From Jannaschia sp. M317 (lineage in GTDB: Bacteria > Pseudomonadota > Alphaproteobacteria > Rhodobacterales > Rhodobacteraceae): a stretch of 64,000 nt of DNA. The notes below the pieces were generated by a model, which saw only the letters and a program-made list of their open reading frames with translations, was not told the origin of the DNA and made no database searches. How positions within the stretch are numbered: position 1 is the stretch's first letter; every line of letters starts with the position of its first letter. The stretch is taken from contig NZ_CP081155.1 in the NCBI RefSeq assembly GCF_025141175.1, forward strand, positions 2,757,001 through 2,821,000. Reading direction: 5' to 3'. A program made the translations under genes and the position numbers. Positions 7,948 to 17,489 of the stretch are shown one piece after another.

Positions 7948-9156
7948 TTAGGGCAAGCGGCGGGCGGTCAGATCGACGGTGACCGTTACCCCGAATCCCA
8001 CGTTCGATTCGTCGGTATAGTCTGCCCCCATTCCAAAGCTACGCCGATCCAGCGTGACGCGGCCCTCTGCGCGCGCCCGGTCCCCCTCCAGGGTCAGATC
8101 GAAGGGCAACCGCAAGGGCATCTCCGCCCCGCGCAGGGAAAACGTGCCTTCGGCCACGTAGCCGTCGCCGTCGGGCATCAGGGTCGCGACAAAGCGTGCC
8201 TCGGGGTGGGACGCGGCGGCCAGGAAATCAGGACCGATCGCCTGTCCGCTGACTGAGCCCAACGTCAAAGAGCCGGTCGCCACGGCGACCTCGACCTGCC
8301 CGACCGTTCCATCGGCGCGCGGCGTCGGGTCGAAATCGATCGCAGCCTGCCAATCGGCAAACCGACCGGTGACCGGCGTGCCAAGCTGGGTGACCGTGAT
8401 CTCCAGGGTTCCGTCCTCGACCGTCCAGGTCGCGGGGGCCGCCAAGCGGGGTGTTGGCGCGGTCGATGTCGCTGCTGCGGGCGCAAGCGCCAGCCCGATC
8501 CCCAACGCGCCGGCCCAGACCACGAGCGCTGCGCCGGGGGCCAACAGATGCCCGCGACTGGCGGGCAGCGGGCCGGGGTCGGTCCCTTTCCACATCCGGG
8601 CGAGCGTCGAGTCCCGGTCGATGACCACATGTTTCACCGCGCCCAGAATATGCAGCAGCAGGGCCGCGACCATGACCCGTTCGAACACCATGTGCAAAGT
8701 GGCCAAGGTCGCCGAAAGCTCCGCGTTCTTGGGCAGGAATGGCAGGCCCTGACCAAAGGGCCACCAGATCGGCGCGAACCCCTCGGCAGTGGCGTGGTGC
8801 GCCCAGCCCAGCGCCGGGACCAGCACCAGCGATCCATACAAAAGCCAGTGCACCAAGGCGGCCGCAAAGGTCTCGGCACGTCGGTCGGGATGCAGCGGCG
8901 CAGGGCGCGGCTGGCTCAACGCCCAGACAATCCGTGCGAGGGCAATGAAGAAGATCACGACACCTACCGTCTTGTGCGCCGAGAACAGCCAGGCCTTTCG
9001 CGCCAGGGCCGCATCCGTATCGAAAGGCGCATCGTGGGCGATGACGCCCAAGGCGATCGCGGTCGGGATCAGCAAGGCAATGGACCAGTGAAACGCACGC
9101 TCCACCCAGCCGTAGGCGGTGGGCGTGTTGGTTGCGGCCGTGTTGCGAGGGGGCAT
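7948..9156 (-). CDS. Cytochrome b561 domain fused to a YceI domain
   Basis: A 402-residue two-domain protein. The N-terminal half (to about residue 215) is a four-helix cytochrome b561-type membrane domain with histidines positioned for heme b (AFHWS, SAHKTVG, ALVHWLL, LLLHILGAVKH). After a fifth hydrophobic segment, the C-terminal half is a periplasmic YceI-like lipocalin domain (TWTVEDGTLEITV, ASHPEARFVATL, FSLRGAEMPLRLPFDLTL, SFGMGADYTDESNVG), a family that binds isoprenoid chains such as quinones. The start was set at ATG 9156, preceded by GGAG, discarding an upstream non-coding extension. The fused layout suggests quinone-linked electron transfer, but the function is not established. Confidence 0.88.
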   Translation of the reverse strand: MPPRNTAATNTPTAYGWVERAFHWSIALLIPTAIALGVIAHDAPFDTDAALARKAWLFSAHKTVGVVIFFIALARIVWALSQPRPAPLHPDRRAETFAAALVHWLLYGSLVLVPALGWAHHATAEGFAPIWWPFGQGLPFLPKNAELSATLATLHMVFERVMVAALLLHILGAVKHVVIDRDSTLARMWKGTDPGPLPASRGHLLAPGAALVVWAGALGIGLALAPAAATSTAPTPRLAAPATWTVEDGTLEITVTQLGTPVTGRFADWQAAIDFDPTPRADGTVGQVEVAVATGSLTLGSVSGQAIGPDFLAAASHPEARFVATLMPDGDGYVAEGTFSLRGAEMPLRLPFDLTLEGDRARAEGRVTLDRRSFGMGADYTDESNVGFGVTVTVDLTARRLP

Positions 9157-9328
9157 GGCGATCTCCGATCCGGGGTTCGCATGATGTAGCCAAGGCGATT
9201 GTTCGAATGAACCGGCGCCGGCGCACAGACTCCGTGCGGAACAGGCGGCAGGGTGCGGACAGGATGGCGCGCCCTTGAGCCGCCGCCCGACGCCGCGTAA
9301 GGGACGGACCAGCAACGAGGGAGGGGAC

Positions 9329-10279
9329 ATGACCCGCGCATTCGTCTTTCCGGGCCAGGGTGCCCAGACCATCGGCATGGGCCGCGACCTGGCCGAAACC
9401 TATCCGGCGGCCCGCGCCGTGTTCGACGCCGTGGACGCGGCCCTGGGCGAGGATCTGTCCGGGCTGATCTGGTCCGGCGATGCCGAGACATTGACGCTGA
9501 CCCGCAACGCGCAGCCCGCTTTGATGGCGACCTCCATCGCCGCGATGCGTGCGCTGGAAGCGGAGGGCATCTCGGTCGCCGGACACGCGGCCTATGTCGC
9601 CGGGCATTCGCTGGGCGAATATTCGGCGCTGGTCGCCGCCGGTGCGTTGGACCTGGGCGATGCCGCGCGCCTGCTGCGCCTGCGGGGCGAGGCGATGCAA
9701 TCGGCGGTGCCGGTCGGCGAAGGGGCCATGGCGGCGCTGCTGGGTCTCGGCTTCGAGGATGCGCAGGCCGTCGCGGCAGAGGCGGCGCAGGGCCAGGTCT
9801 GCCAGGCGGCCAACGACAACGATCCGACGCAGGTGGTCATTTCGGGGCACAAGGACGCCGTCGAACGCGCCCTGCCCATCGCCAAGGCACGCGGTGCCAA
9901 GCGCGCGATGCTGTTGCCCGTGTCCGCCCCGTTCCACTGCGACCTGATGGAACCGGCGGCGCGCGCCATGGCCAACGCGCTGAACGATGTGGACATCGCG
10001 AACCCGGTGGTGCCGGTCTTTGCCAATGTCTCGGCCAGCCCGGTGCAGGATGCCACCCGCATCCGGTCGCTTCTGGTCGATCAGGTCACCGGCTCCGTCC
10101 GCTGGCGCGAGAGCGTGGCGGCCATGGCCGCGGCGGGGGTCACCGAGGTCTGGGAGATCGGCGCGGGCAAGGCCCTGTCGGGCATGATCCGTCGGATCGA
10201 CAAATCGCTGGCCACCCGGGCAGTGGGCACGGCGGCGGATGTGGCCGAGGCTGCGAAATCACTTGAAGAAGGCGTCTGA
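9329..10279 (+). CDS. fabD: Malonyl-CoA:ACP transacylase FabD
   Basis: A 316-residue enzyme that loads malonyl groups onto acyl carrier protein. It opens with TRAFVFPGQGAQTIGMG, has the nucleophile serine in AGHSLGEYSALVAAGAL, the catalytic histidine in SAPFHCDLM, and the conserved QVVISGHKDAV segment. The ATG at 9329 follows a good GAGGGAGGGG ribosome-binding site. It ends one base before the fabG start (10281), so the two form an operon. Confidence 0.97.
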   Translation: MTRAFVFPGQGAQTIGMGRDLAETYPAARAVFDAVDAALGEDLSGLIWSGDAETLTLTRNAQPALMATSIAAMRALEAEGISVAGHAAYVAGHSLGEYSALVAAGALDLGDAARLLRLRGEAMQSAVPVGEGAMAALLGLGFEDAQAVAAEAAQGQVCQAANDNDPTQVVISGHKDAVERALPIAKARGAKRAMLLPVSAPFHCDLMEPAARAMANALNDVDIANPVVPVFANVSASPVQDATRIRSLLVDQVTGSVRWRESVAAMAAAGVTEVWEIGAGKALSGMIRRIDKSLATRAVGTAADVAEAAKSLEEGV

Positions 10280-10280
10280 G

Positions 10281-11018
10281 ATGTTTGATCTGACTGGAAA
10301 ATCAGCGCTCGTCACCGGGGCCTCGGGCGGCATCGGTGCGGCCATCGCCACGGCGCTGCACGGTGCGGGCGCGACCGTCGGCCTGTCGGGCACGCGGGTC
10401 GAACCGTTGGAGGCCCTGGCCGCCGAGCTGGGCGACCGCGCCCATGTGCTGCCTTGCAATCTGTCGGATGCCGAGGCCGTCAACGCCCTGCCCAAGCAGG
10501 CTGCCGAGGCGATGGGCGCGGTAGACATCCTGGTGAACAACGCGGGCATCACCCGTGATAACCTGTTCATGCGCATGTCCGAGGACGAATGGCAGTCGGT
10601 TCTGGACGTCAACCTGACCTCCGCGTTCCGCCTGTCCAAGGGCGTGATGCGCGGCATGATGAAGGCGCGCTGGGGGCGGATCGTCAACATCTCCTCCATC
10701 GTGGGGACGACGGGGAATCCGGGCCAGGCCAACTATGCCGCGTCCAAGGCGGGCTTGGTCGGCATGGCCAAGTCGCTGGCCTATGAAGTCGCGTCGCGCG
10801 GGATCACCGTGAATGCGGTGGCTCCCGGTTTCATCGCCACGGCCATGACCGACAAGCTGACCGACGAGCAGAAAGACAAGATCAACGTCCAGATCCCCGC
10901 AGGCCGCATGGGCACGCCGGAGGAAATCGCGGCCGCGACGCTCTACCTCGCCTCGCCCGAGGCGGCCTATGTGACCGGGACCGTGCTGCACGTGAACGGC
11001 GGCATGGCGATGCTGTGA
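10281..11018 (+). CDS. fabG: 3-oxoacyl-ACP reductase FabG
   Basis: A 245-residue short-chain dehydrogenase performing the first reduction of the fatty acid elongation cycle with NADPH. It shows the cofactor motif TGASGGIGAAIA, NNAG, the catalytic serine (NISSIVG), the YAASK catalytic pair and the C-terminal YVTGTVLHVNGGMAML. Length is typical. It follows fabD directly and its stop overlaps the start of the RidA homolog. Confidence 0.97.
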   Translation: MFDLTGKSALVTGASGGIGAAIATALHGAGATVGLSGTRVEPLEALAAELGDRAHVLPCNLSDAEAVNALPKQAAEAMGAVDILVNNAGITRDNLFMRMSEDEWQSVLDVNLTSAFRLSKGVMRGMMKARWGRIVNISSIVGTTGNPGQANYAASKAGLVGMAKSLAYEVASRGITVNAVAPGFIATAMTDKLTDEQKDKINVQIPAGRMGTPEEIAAATLYLASPEAAYVTGTVLHVNGGMAML

Positions 11019-11401
11019 GGCAGAATATCCCCTCTGGCAGCTATCTGGAGCCGATCATGGGCTTCAGCCGTGCGGTGCGGGTCGGCAATCATGTGGCGGT
11101 TGCGGGCACCGGTCCGATCGGGACCGATGCGACCGACACCTACGGCCAGCTTGTCCGTTGCTTCGAGATCACCCGCGCGGCCCTGGCGGAGGCGGGCGCG
11201 CGTATGGAGGACGTGGTCCGAACGCGTATCCTGTTGACCGACATAGCAGATTGGGAAGAGGCCGCCCGCGCCCACGGCGAAGTGTTCAGCACGATCCGCC
11301 CGGTCATCACCGTGATGCAGGTGTCCGCCTTTGTCGATCCCGCCTGGCGGGTGGAAACCGAAGTGGACGCCATCCTCTCGGACCCGACGCCGGCCCCCTG
11401 A
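11015..11401 (+). CDS. RidA/YjgF family protein
   Basis: A 128-residue protein of the RidA family, many members of which hydrolyse reactive enamine/imine intermediates from PLP enzymes. Recognisable parts are GFSRAVRVGNHVAVAGTGPIG, LAEAGARMEDVVRTRILLTD and the arginine of IRPVITVMQVSAFVDPAWRVETEVDAI. It starts with GTG overlapping the fabG stop (GTGA), so it is translationally coupled and sits between fabG and acpP. I infer co-expression with fatty acid synthesis; the functional link is unknown. Confidence 0.85.
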   Translation: MRQNIPSGSYLEPIMGFSRAVRVGNHVAVAGTGPIGTDATDTYGQLVRCFEITRAALAEAGARMEDVVRTRILLTDIADWEEAARAHGEVFSTIRPVITVMQVSAFVDPAWRVETEVDAILSDPTPAP

Positions 11402-11409
11402 CAAAAGAT

Positions 11410-11437
11410 TTGCCATCAGGCGACCCCGTGATATAGG
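11410..11437 (+). promoter_or_regulatory. Candidate promoter for acpP
   Basis: TTGCCA (11410-11415), a 16-base spacer and TATAGG (11432-11437) fit a sigma-70-type promoter about 120 bases before acpP. The 155-base gap and the very high expression usual for acpP support a separate promoter here. It is a visual match only. Confidence 0.4.
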
Positions 11438-11556
11438 CGGCGCACAATTCCCGGGGGGCTTGAACGGTCGCCCGGTGTTCACATCTAGGTGAGCAGCCCG
11501 GCATGGGGCCAGACATGCATGACAGGCCCCTATGGGTCACGGAATGAGGTAGAGAC

Positions 11557-11790
11557 ATGAGCGACATCGAGGACCGCGTCCGCAAGAAAGTCGTCGAACA
11601 TCTGGGCGTCGAAGAAGAAAAGGTCGTGCCGAACGCGTCTTTCATCGACGATCTCGGCGCCGATTCGCTCGACACGGTCGAGCTGGTCATGGCCTTCGAG
11701 GAAGAGTTCGGGATCGAGATCCCCGACGATGCCGCCGAGTCGATCCAGACCTTTGGCGACGCCGTCACCTTCATCTCGGCCAACACCTGA
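11557..11790 (+). CDS. acpP: Acyl carrier protein
   Basis: A 77-residue, strongly acidic four-helix protein with the phosphopantetheine attachment motif [25 protein letters not shown] (serine of DSL). It carries the growing chain in fatty acid synthesis. A good GAGGTAGAG ribosome-binding site precedes the ATG, and a strong terminator lies 28 bases after the stop, so it appears to be transcribed alone or at the end of the fab unit. Confidence 0.98.
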   Translation: MSDIEDRVRKKVVEHLGVEEEKVVPNASFIDDLGADSLDTVELVMAFEEEFGIEIPDDAAESIQTFGDAVTFISANT

Positions 11791-11817
11791 GCCGAGGTCG
11801 CGACATGCGATGATCTG

Positions 11818-11840
11818 GGCACCCTTCGGGGTGCCTTTTT
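11818..11840 (+). terminator. Rho-independent terminator after acpP
   Basis: GGCACCC pairs with GGGTGCC around a TTCG tetraloop, followed by five T residues. This is a textbook intrinsic terminator closing the acpP transcript. Confidence 0.85.
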
Positions 11841-11878
11841 CGTTTCCAGATCAGCCAGCCTGTCGCACAGTAAGACCG

Positions 11879-12760
11879 ATGACCCAGACCAGTCGAAGCA
11901 CCGCACGCCAGATCAGCTATGCCACCGGCGCACGCACCCGTCGGGGGCGAATGGTGATCCGGGGGATGGAATTGCTGGGCGGGCGTTCTGGCCTGTTGCG
12001 CCGGGCGCGCGGCTATGACGCCGCGGTCTCCGAGGGGACGTCGTTCTGGGAAGAGATGTGCCGCCGCTATGGTCTGCGACCCCAGGTCGTGCGCGGCACG
12101 CTTAGCGCGATCCCCGCGACCGGCCCGGTGGTCGTGGTCGCGAACCACCCCTACGGCATCCTGGACGGACTGGTCCTGTCGCTGATCCTGTCGCGGGCCC
12201 GGCCCGGTGGATTTCGCGTCATCGCCAACGACGTCTTTCTGCGCGCCCCGGACATGGCGGATGTGGTGCTGCCCGTTTCCTTTGACGACAGCCGCGCGGG
12301 CCGGGCCACCAACCTCGCCATGCGGCGCACGGCGCTGTCGTTTCTGGCAGGTGGCGGCCTGATCGGCGTGTTTCCCGGCGGGGCCGTGTCAACGCCCGCG
12401 CGCCCGTTCGGCCCGGCCCGGGACCCGCATTGGCGCGGGTTCTCGGCAAAGCTGATCCGGCAATCGGGTGCCACCGTTGTGCCGATCCACTTCGAGGGGG
12501 CGAATTCCCGGCTGTTCCACCTTGCGTCGCACCTGCATGCCACGCTGCGTCTGGGCCTGTTGATCCGTGAATTCGGTGCCCGCACGGACGGACCGGTCCG
12601 GTTTTCCGTGGGCGATCCGATTTCCCCGGCGGAAATCGCCGCCCATCCCGGCAACCAGACGGAGTTGATGGACTGGCTCCGCTGCAAAGCCTATGCAGCC
12701 GGGGATGAGGATCCTGCGAAGGGGTTCGAGTTCGACACGCAAAAGGCGGGGTGCACATGA
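11879..12760 (+). CDS. Lysophospholipid acyltransferase family protein
   Basis: A 293-residue PlsC-like acyltransferase. The HX4D catalytic motif appears as NHPYGILDG and the substrate-phosphate motif as [16 protein letters not shown]; a later [17 protein letters not shown] matches the OlsA/ornithine-lipid-type branch more than classical 1-acylglycerol-3-phosphate acyltransferase. It probably acylates a lyso-lipid at the inner membrane. The ATG at 11879 was chosen as the first after the acpP terminator; the ribosome-binding site is weak. Its stop overlaps the murI start (ATGA). Confidence 0.8.
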   Translation: MTQTSRSTARQISYATGARTRRGRMVIRGMELLGGRSGLLRRARGYDAAVSEGTSFWEEMCRRYGLRPQVVRGTLSAIPATGPVVVVANHPYGILDGLVLSLILSRARPGGFRVIANDVFLRAPDMADVVLPVSFDDSRAGRATNLAMRRTALSFLAGGGLIGVFPGGAVSTPARPFGPARDPHWRGFSAKLIRQSGATVVPIHFEGANSRLFHLASHLHATLRLGLLIREFGARTDGPVRFSVGDPISPAEIAAHPGNQTELMDWLRCKAYAAGDEDPAKGFEFDTQKAGCT

Positions 12761-13566
12761 GCGTCGGTATCTTCGATTCCGGTTTGGGGGGGCTGACGGT
12801 CTGGGACGCGGTCACGCGCCGCCTGCCCGATCTGCCGGTCAGCTATTTCGGCGACAACGCCAACGCGCCCTATGGGGTGCGCACCGCCGACGACATTCAC
12901 GGCCTGACCCGGCGCGCGGTCGAACAGATGTGGGACGAAGGTGCCAACCTGGTCGTGCTGGCCTGCAACACCGCCTCGGCGGCGGCCCTGCGCCGCATGC
13001 AGGAAGATGGCGTGCCGCAGGGCAAGCGGGTGCTGGGCGTCTTCGTCCCCCTGATCGAAGCGATGACCCAGCGCAACTGGGGCGACAATTCCCCTCCGCG
13101 CGAGGTGGACGTCAAACAGGTCGCCCTGTTCGCGACCCCTGCCACCGTCGCCAGCCGCGCATTTCAGCGCGAACTGGCCTTTCGGGCCATCGGCGTCGAT
13201 GTCGAGGCGCAGGCCTGCGGCGGCGTGGTCGATGCGATCGAGGACGGCGACATGATCCTGGCCGAGGCGCTGGTGCGCAGCCACGTGGACGCCCTGAAAC
13301 GCAAGATGCCCAAACCGGACGCAGCGATTCTGGGCTGCACCCATTATCCATTGGTTCAGGATGTGTTCCAACGCGCGCTTGGCGAAGATGTGACCGTTTT
13401 CAGTCAGGCCGACATTGTCGCCGAGAGCCTGGCCGACTACCTGTCGCGCAGGCCAGAGATGGTGGGCGACGGTGGGGCGCGAATGGTGACCACCGGCGAC
13501 CCCGAACAGGTTTCGGCCCGTGCGACGCAATTCCTGCGCCGTCCCATGAGTTTCGAGGCCGCCTGA
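12757..13566 (+). CDS. murI: Glutamate racemase
   Basis: A 269-residue enzyme supplying D-glutamate for peptidoglycan. It has the opening [18 protein letters not shown] and both catalytic cysteines, in [13 protein letters not shown] and [13 protein letters not shown]. The ATG at 12757 overlaps the preceding stop, indicating coupling; a GTG six bases upstream is an alternative start. ccmE follows 10 bases downstream. Confidence 0.93.
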   Translation: MSVGIFDSGLGGLTVWDAVTRRLPDLPVSYFGDNANAPYGVRTADDIHGLTRRAVEQMWDEGANLVVLACNTASAAALRRMQEDGVPQGKRVLGVFVPLIEAMTQRNWGDNSPPREVDVKQVALFATPATVASRAFQRELAFRAIGVDVEAQACGGVVDAIEDGDMILAEALVRSHVDALKRKMPKPDAAILGCTHYPLVQDVFQRALGEDVTVFSQADIVAESLADYLSRRPEMVGDGGARMVTTGDPEQVSARATQFLRRPMSFEAA

Positions 13567-13576
13567 GGAGGGAGCC

Positions 13577-14020
13577 ATGCGTTCGCTGAAGAAAACCCGC
13601 CGCATTCAGGTCATCGCCCTGGCCGTCGTCGCGCTGGCCGGGTCGGCTGCGTTGATCGGGTACGGATTCCGCGATGGCATCAACTTCTTCCGGTCGCCCA
13701 GCCAGGTGGCCGAGGCCCCGCCACCGCCCAGCGAAGTGTTCCGCATCGGCGGACTGGTTGCAGACGGCAGCCTGACACGCGGCGCGGGCACGACCGTCCG
13801 CTTTGCGGTGACCGACGGCGGCGCATCCATCCCGGTGACCTATACCGGCGTTCTGCCCGATCTGTTCGGTGAGGGCGAAGGCATGGTCGGCACCGGCAGC
13901 TATGTCGACGGCACCTTTGTCGCGACCGAGATCCTGGCCCGCCACGACGAAACCTACATGCCCAAAGAGGTCATCGACGCCCTGAAGGAACAGGGCGTCT
14001 ATCAGGCTCCGGAAAGCTAG
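13577..14020 (+). CDS. ccmE: Cytochrome c maturation heme chaperone CcmE
   Basis: A 147-residue protein with one N-terminal membrane anchor (residues about 11-28) and a periplasmic OB-fold (EVFRIGGLVADGSL, VTYTGVLPDLFGEGEGMVGTG). The covalent heme-binding histidine lies in ILARHDETYMPKEV, the family signature. It shuttles heme from the CcmABCD release complex to CcmF. It sits behind murI rather than directly before ccmF, its frequent neighbour. Confidence 0.95.
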   Translation: MRSLKKTRRIQVIALAVVALAGSAALIGYGFRDGINFFRSPSQVAEAPPPPSEVFRIGGLVADGSLTRGAGTTVRFAVTDGGASIPVTYTGVLPDLFGEGEGMVGTGSYVDGTFVATEILARHDETYMPKEVIDALKEQGVYQAPES

Positions 14021-14023
14021 GGC

Positions 14024-14908
14024 GTGACCAAAACCTCTGCGCCGATGGCGACGAATCTGCGCGCCGCGCTTTGGATGCTGGGCGCGATTGCCTCTTTCAC
14101 CTCCATGGCGGTGGCGGGGCGCGCGGTCTCGCATCTGCACGACACCTTCGAAATCATGTTCTACCGCTCGGCCGTGGGCGTGGCGATCGTGCTGTGCGTG
14201 ATCGTTCTGGGACGCCGCCGGACCGAAGTGTCGACCGCGAACCTGCCCATGCAGCTGTTTCGCAACGTCTGTCACTTTACCGGACAGAACCTGTGGTTCC
14301 TGGCGATCACGCTTGCCCCGCTGGCGCAGGTGTTCGCGCTGGAGTTCACGGCCCCGTTGTGGGTGCTGCTGCTGGCCCCCGTGATCCTGGGGGAGCGGGT
14401 CCGGCGCGTGCAATACCTTGTGGCGCTTGTGGGCTTCGCCGGTGTTCTGCTGGTGGCGCAACCGTTTTCGGGGACGATGGCGCCTGGTGTGCTCTGGGCC
14501 GGGCTGGCGGCGGTGTTCTTTGCTCTGACGAACCTGCTGACGCGGCGATTGACCCGGACCGAAAGCGTGCTGAGCATCCTGTTCTGGCTGACAACGCTGC
14601 AACTGCTGTTCGGGTTTGTCTGTGCGGGCATCGACGGGGCCTTTGCCCTGCCCAGCGCGGCCACCCTGCCCTGGCTATGCCTGATTGGCCTTGCAGGGCT
14701 GAGCGCGCATTTTTGCCTGACCAACGCGCTGGCGCTGGCACCTGCCTCGACCATCATGCCGGTTGATTTCGTCCGACTGCCCCTGGCCGCGCTGATCGGT
14801 GCCTATCTTTATGGCGAAGGCGTCGATCCCCTTGTGCTGATCGGCGGTGCCGTCATCCTGGGGGCCGCCTGGGCCAATTTGCGCCTGGCCGATGTAAGAC
14901 AATCTTAA
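14024..14908 (+). CDS. EamA-family (DMT) membrane transporter
   Basis: A 294-residue protein with about ten hydrophobic segments arranged as two EamA repeats, typical of drug/metabolite transporter exporters (RhaT/YdcZ-like). Starts with GTG four bases after the ccmE stop, so it is likely in the same transcript. Motifs such as FEIMFYRSAVGVAIV and LEFTAPLWVLLLAPVILGE match the S-adenosylmethionine/riboflavin-type branch only loosely; the substrate cannot be read from sequence. Confidence 0.85.
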   Translation: MTKTSAPMATNLRAALWMLGAIASFTSMAVAGRAVSHLHDTFEIMFYRSAVGVAIVLCVIVLGRRRTEVSTANLPMQLFRNVCHFTGQNLWFLAITLAPLAQVFALEFTAPLWVLLLAPVILGERVRRVQYLVALVGFAGVLLVAQPFSGTMAPGVLWAGLAAVFFALTNLLTRRLTRTESVLSILFWLTTLQLLFGFVCAGIDGAFALPSAATLPWLCLIGLAGLSAHFCLTNALALAPASTIMPVDFVRLPLAALIGAYLYGEGVDPLVLIGGAVILGAAWANLRLADVRQS

Positions 14909-15097
14909 CGATTCTACGCGAAAGATTGTTGCGAAGCTGCAACCACAGGTCGGCTGTCGCAACGACCACAGTTTTGTGACGTAGGGTCGGAATTGACCGG
15001 GGTGCCCTGCGGTTGTTTCCAATCCGTCAAGACACCACCCGGAGGAGGAGCCGGGCCAACGCCGACACGATCGGCGCAAACCAGGGATGAGGACTAC

Positions 15098-16423
15098 ATG
15101 AACCGCTTTACACTCGCCGCCCTCGCGGCCTTCGTTGGCACGGGCGCGGCCACTGCGGGCGGGCTCGACCGTTCGGGCCAGTCCGTTCTGGCGATCTTTG
15201 ACGACCCGATGACCGCGGGAATTGGCCTCAGCTACGTGCAGCCCAGCCTGAATGGCGCGGATGTTGGCGGGGCGACGGGCACCTATGACGCGGGGCGCAG
15301 CTACTCCTCCTACTCCTGGAGCTTTGCGAACGAGGTCAACGACCGTTTCAGCTATGCCGTGATCGGCGATCAGCCGTTCGGTGCGGATATCTTTTACAAC
15401 GACAACCCGCTGACATCGAACCTGGGCGGCACCACGGCTGATCTGTCGTCGGACGCCATCAGCTTTATCGGCAAGTACCAGTTCACCGACCGTGTCAGCG
15501 TCTTTGGCGGACTGCGGGCGGAACAGGCGGGCGGGCGCGTCGCGCTGAACGGTCTGGCCTATGCCAATGCGATCCCGGCGGCCGGTGTGGCCCGCGCGAT
15601 CAACGCGGCCAATCCGAATGCTGGCGTCACCACCGCCGCCGTGGGCGGGGCGCTGCAGTTTGCCAACGGCAACCAGAACGCCCAGACGCAGGCGGCCTTC
15701 AACCAGGTTGCCGCAGCCGTGGGCGGACCGGCCAATTTCGCCGCCGCCGTCGCCACCCCGTTCGGCCAGGCACGCGGTGCGTTCCAGGCCACCGGCGGCT
15801 ACTCGGTCGAGCTGGAGCAGGACTGGGGCGTGGGCCTGACCCTGGGTGCCGCCTATGAGATCCCGGAAATCGCTTTGCGCCTGGCCGTGACCTATCACAG
15901 CGAGGTCGAGCATTCGACCAACACCTCCGAAATCCTGGGTCCGGTTGGCGGGGCCGCGGCCATTCCCGGCACGCTGACCTTCAACTCGCCGCAGTCGGTG
16001 AACATCGATTTCCAGACCGGCGTGAACGAAAAAACGCTGGTTCTGGCGTCGATGCGTTGGACCGACTGGGATGATTTCGACGTGATCCCCCAGACGTTGG
16101 GCGCGGATCTGGCGAATATCGACGACAGCTATCGCTGGACGCTGGGTGTTGCGCGGCGCTTCTCGCCCGAGTTGGTGGGTCTGGCGTCCCTGACCTACGA
16201 AAAGGACGGCGGCGGTGCGACGATTTCGCCCCTGGGGCCGACTGACGGCCAGATCGGCCTGTCGATCGGCGCGCGCTACACCAAGGGCAACCTGAACGTA
16301 TCGGGCGGCATCAACTACACCAAGGTCGGCGATGCCTTTGCCGGGGTCGGTGGCCAGCCCGTCGCCAGCTTCACCGACGGCAGCGCCGTGGGCGTGGGCC
16401 TGCGGGTCGCCTACAAGTTCTGA
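15098..16423 (+). CDS. OmpP1/FadL-family outer-membrane protein
   Basis: A 441-residue beta-barrel protein with a signal peptide (MNRFTLAALAAFVGTGAATA) and a mature N-terminus GGLDRSGQSVLAIFDD like the FadL hatch region. Alternating beta-strand patterns and a C-terminal GLRVAYKF ending in phenylalanine are characteristic of outer-membrane barrels. The family takes up long-chain fatty acids or other hydrophobic compounds. An Ala/Asn-rich insertion (about residues 160-215) is likely an extracellular loop. It has its own upstream region of about 190 bases and a strong terminator behind it, so it is probably monocistronic. Confidence 0.88.
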   Translation: MNRFTLAALAAFVGTGAATAGGLDRSGQSVLAIFDDPMTAGIGLSYVQPSLNGADVGGATGTYDAGRSYSSYSWSFANEVNDRFSYAVIGDQPFGADIFYNDNPLTSNLGGTTADLSSDAISFIGKYQFTDRVSVFGGLRAEQAGGRVALNGLAYANAIPAAGVARAINAANPNAGVTTAAVGGALQFANGNQNAQTQAAFNQVAAAVGGPANFAAAVATPFGQARGAFQATGGYSVELEQDWGVGLTLGAAYEIPEIALRLAVTYHSEVEHSTNTSEILGPVGGAAAIPGTLTFNSPQSVNIDFQTGVNEKTLVLASMRWTDWDDFDVIPQTLGADLANIDDSYRWTLGVARRFSPELVGLASLTYEKDGGGATISPLGPTDGQIGLSIGARYTKGNLNVSGGINYTKVGDAFAGVGGQPVASFTDGSAVGVGLRVAYKF

Positions 16424-16448
16424 GGTCCCCCCGGGACCGACGCGCAGA

Positions 16449-16476
16449 CGCCCCGCCCGACCCGGCGGGGCGTTTT
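16449..16476 (+). terminator. Rho-independent terminator after the FadL-type gene
   Basis: CGCCCCGCC pairs with GGCGGGGCG around a six-base loop and is followed by TTTT. Placed 25 bases beyond the stop. Confidence 0.8.
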
Positions 16477-16567
16477 GCGTCCAGCCAGGCAGATAGCTGA
16501 TCCGTCAATTCCTGATAGCCGCAAGTTCCGGGTTTTCCGACGCTCTGCCGCCCCGTAGCAGGGGGCC

Positions 16568-17458
16568 ATGACACAGAACATGACATCCCGCGCCTGGGGC
16601 GAACTTATGCTGCTGGCGCTGATCTGGGGCGGCAGTTTTCTGTCGATCCGGGTTGCGCTGGACGAAATCCCGTTCGTGACCTCGGTGGCCTTTCGCGTGG
16701 GAGTTGCGGCGTTGGTTCTTTGGGGCTGGGTTGCCTTGCGCCGCCTGCCCCTGCCCCGCGATCCGCGGATCTGGGGCGCGCTCTTGGTGATGGGGGTTCT
16801 CAACAACGTGCTGCCGTTCTCTCTGATGGCTTGGGGACAGTTGCATATCGAAACGGGCCTGACCTCCATCCTGAACGCGGGAACGGCGGTGTTCGGGGTG
16901 CTGGCCGCGGCGATCTTTCTTGCAGACGAACGGCTGACGCCCCGCCGCGCCCTGGGCGTCACCATCGGGTTCTTCGGCGTGGCCGTGGCCATCGGGTTGG
17001 AGAACCTGTCCAGCTTCGACCTCCGCTCGGCCGCACAGCTGGCGGTCGTGGCCGGCACCATCTGCTATGCGCTGGCGGGGGTCTGGGCGCGCACCCGGTT
17101 GACGGGTCTGGCCCCGCAGGTGCAGGCCGCAGGCATGTTGACCGGGTCCAGCCTGGTCATGGTGCCCGCCGCGCTGATGATCGACGGCATCGTCGTGCCG
17201 CAACAGTCCGACACGATCCTGGCCGTGGGGTATTACGCGGTGGTCGCGACAGCGCTGGCCTACCTTCTTTATTTCCGGGTGCTGGCGACGGCAGGCAGCG
17301 GCAACGTCATGCTGTGCACCTTGATGATCCCTCCTGTGGCGATCCTGCTGGGGGCCTGGGTGCGGGGCGAAGTCCTGGCCCCGACGGTCTACCTGGGCTT
17401 TGCTCTTCTGATTGCAGGCCTGCTGATCCTTGACGGACGGCTGTTCAGGCAACGTTGA
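16568..17458 (+). CDS. EamA-family (DMT) membrane transporter
   Basis: A 296-residue protein with ten predicted membrane segments in two repeats. The N-terminus ELMLLALIWGGSFLSIRVALDEIPF and the motif ILNAGTAVFGVLAAAIFLADERLT are typical of EamA exporters. It is distinct from the transporter at 14024. Substrate unknown. The P-loop gene at 17490 follows after about 30 bases and may be cotranscribed. Confidence 0.88.
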   Translation: MTQNMTSRAWGELMLLALIWGGSFLSIRVALDEIPFVTSVAFRVGVAALVLWGWVALRRLPLPRDPRIWGALLVMGVLNNVLPFSLMAWGQLHIETGLTSILNAGTAVFGVLAAAIFLADERLTPRRALGVTIGFFGVAVAIGLENLSSFDLRSAAQLAVVAGTICYALAGVWARTRLTGLAPQVQAAGMLTGSSLVMVPAALMIDGIVVPQQSDTILAVGYYAVVATALAYLLYFRVLATAGSGNVMLCTLMIPPVAILLGAWVRGEVLAPTVYLGFALLIAGLLILDGRLFRQR

Positions 17459-17489
17459 CCGCGCTGCGCGGCACGGCTACGCCCACGCC

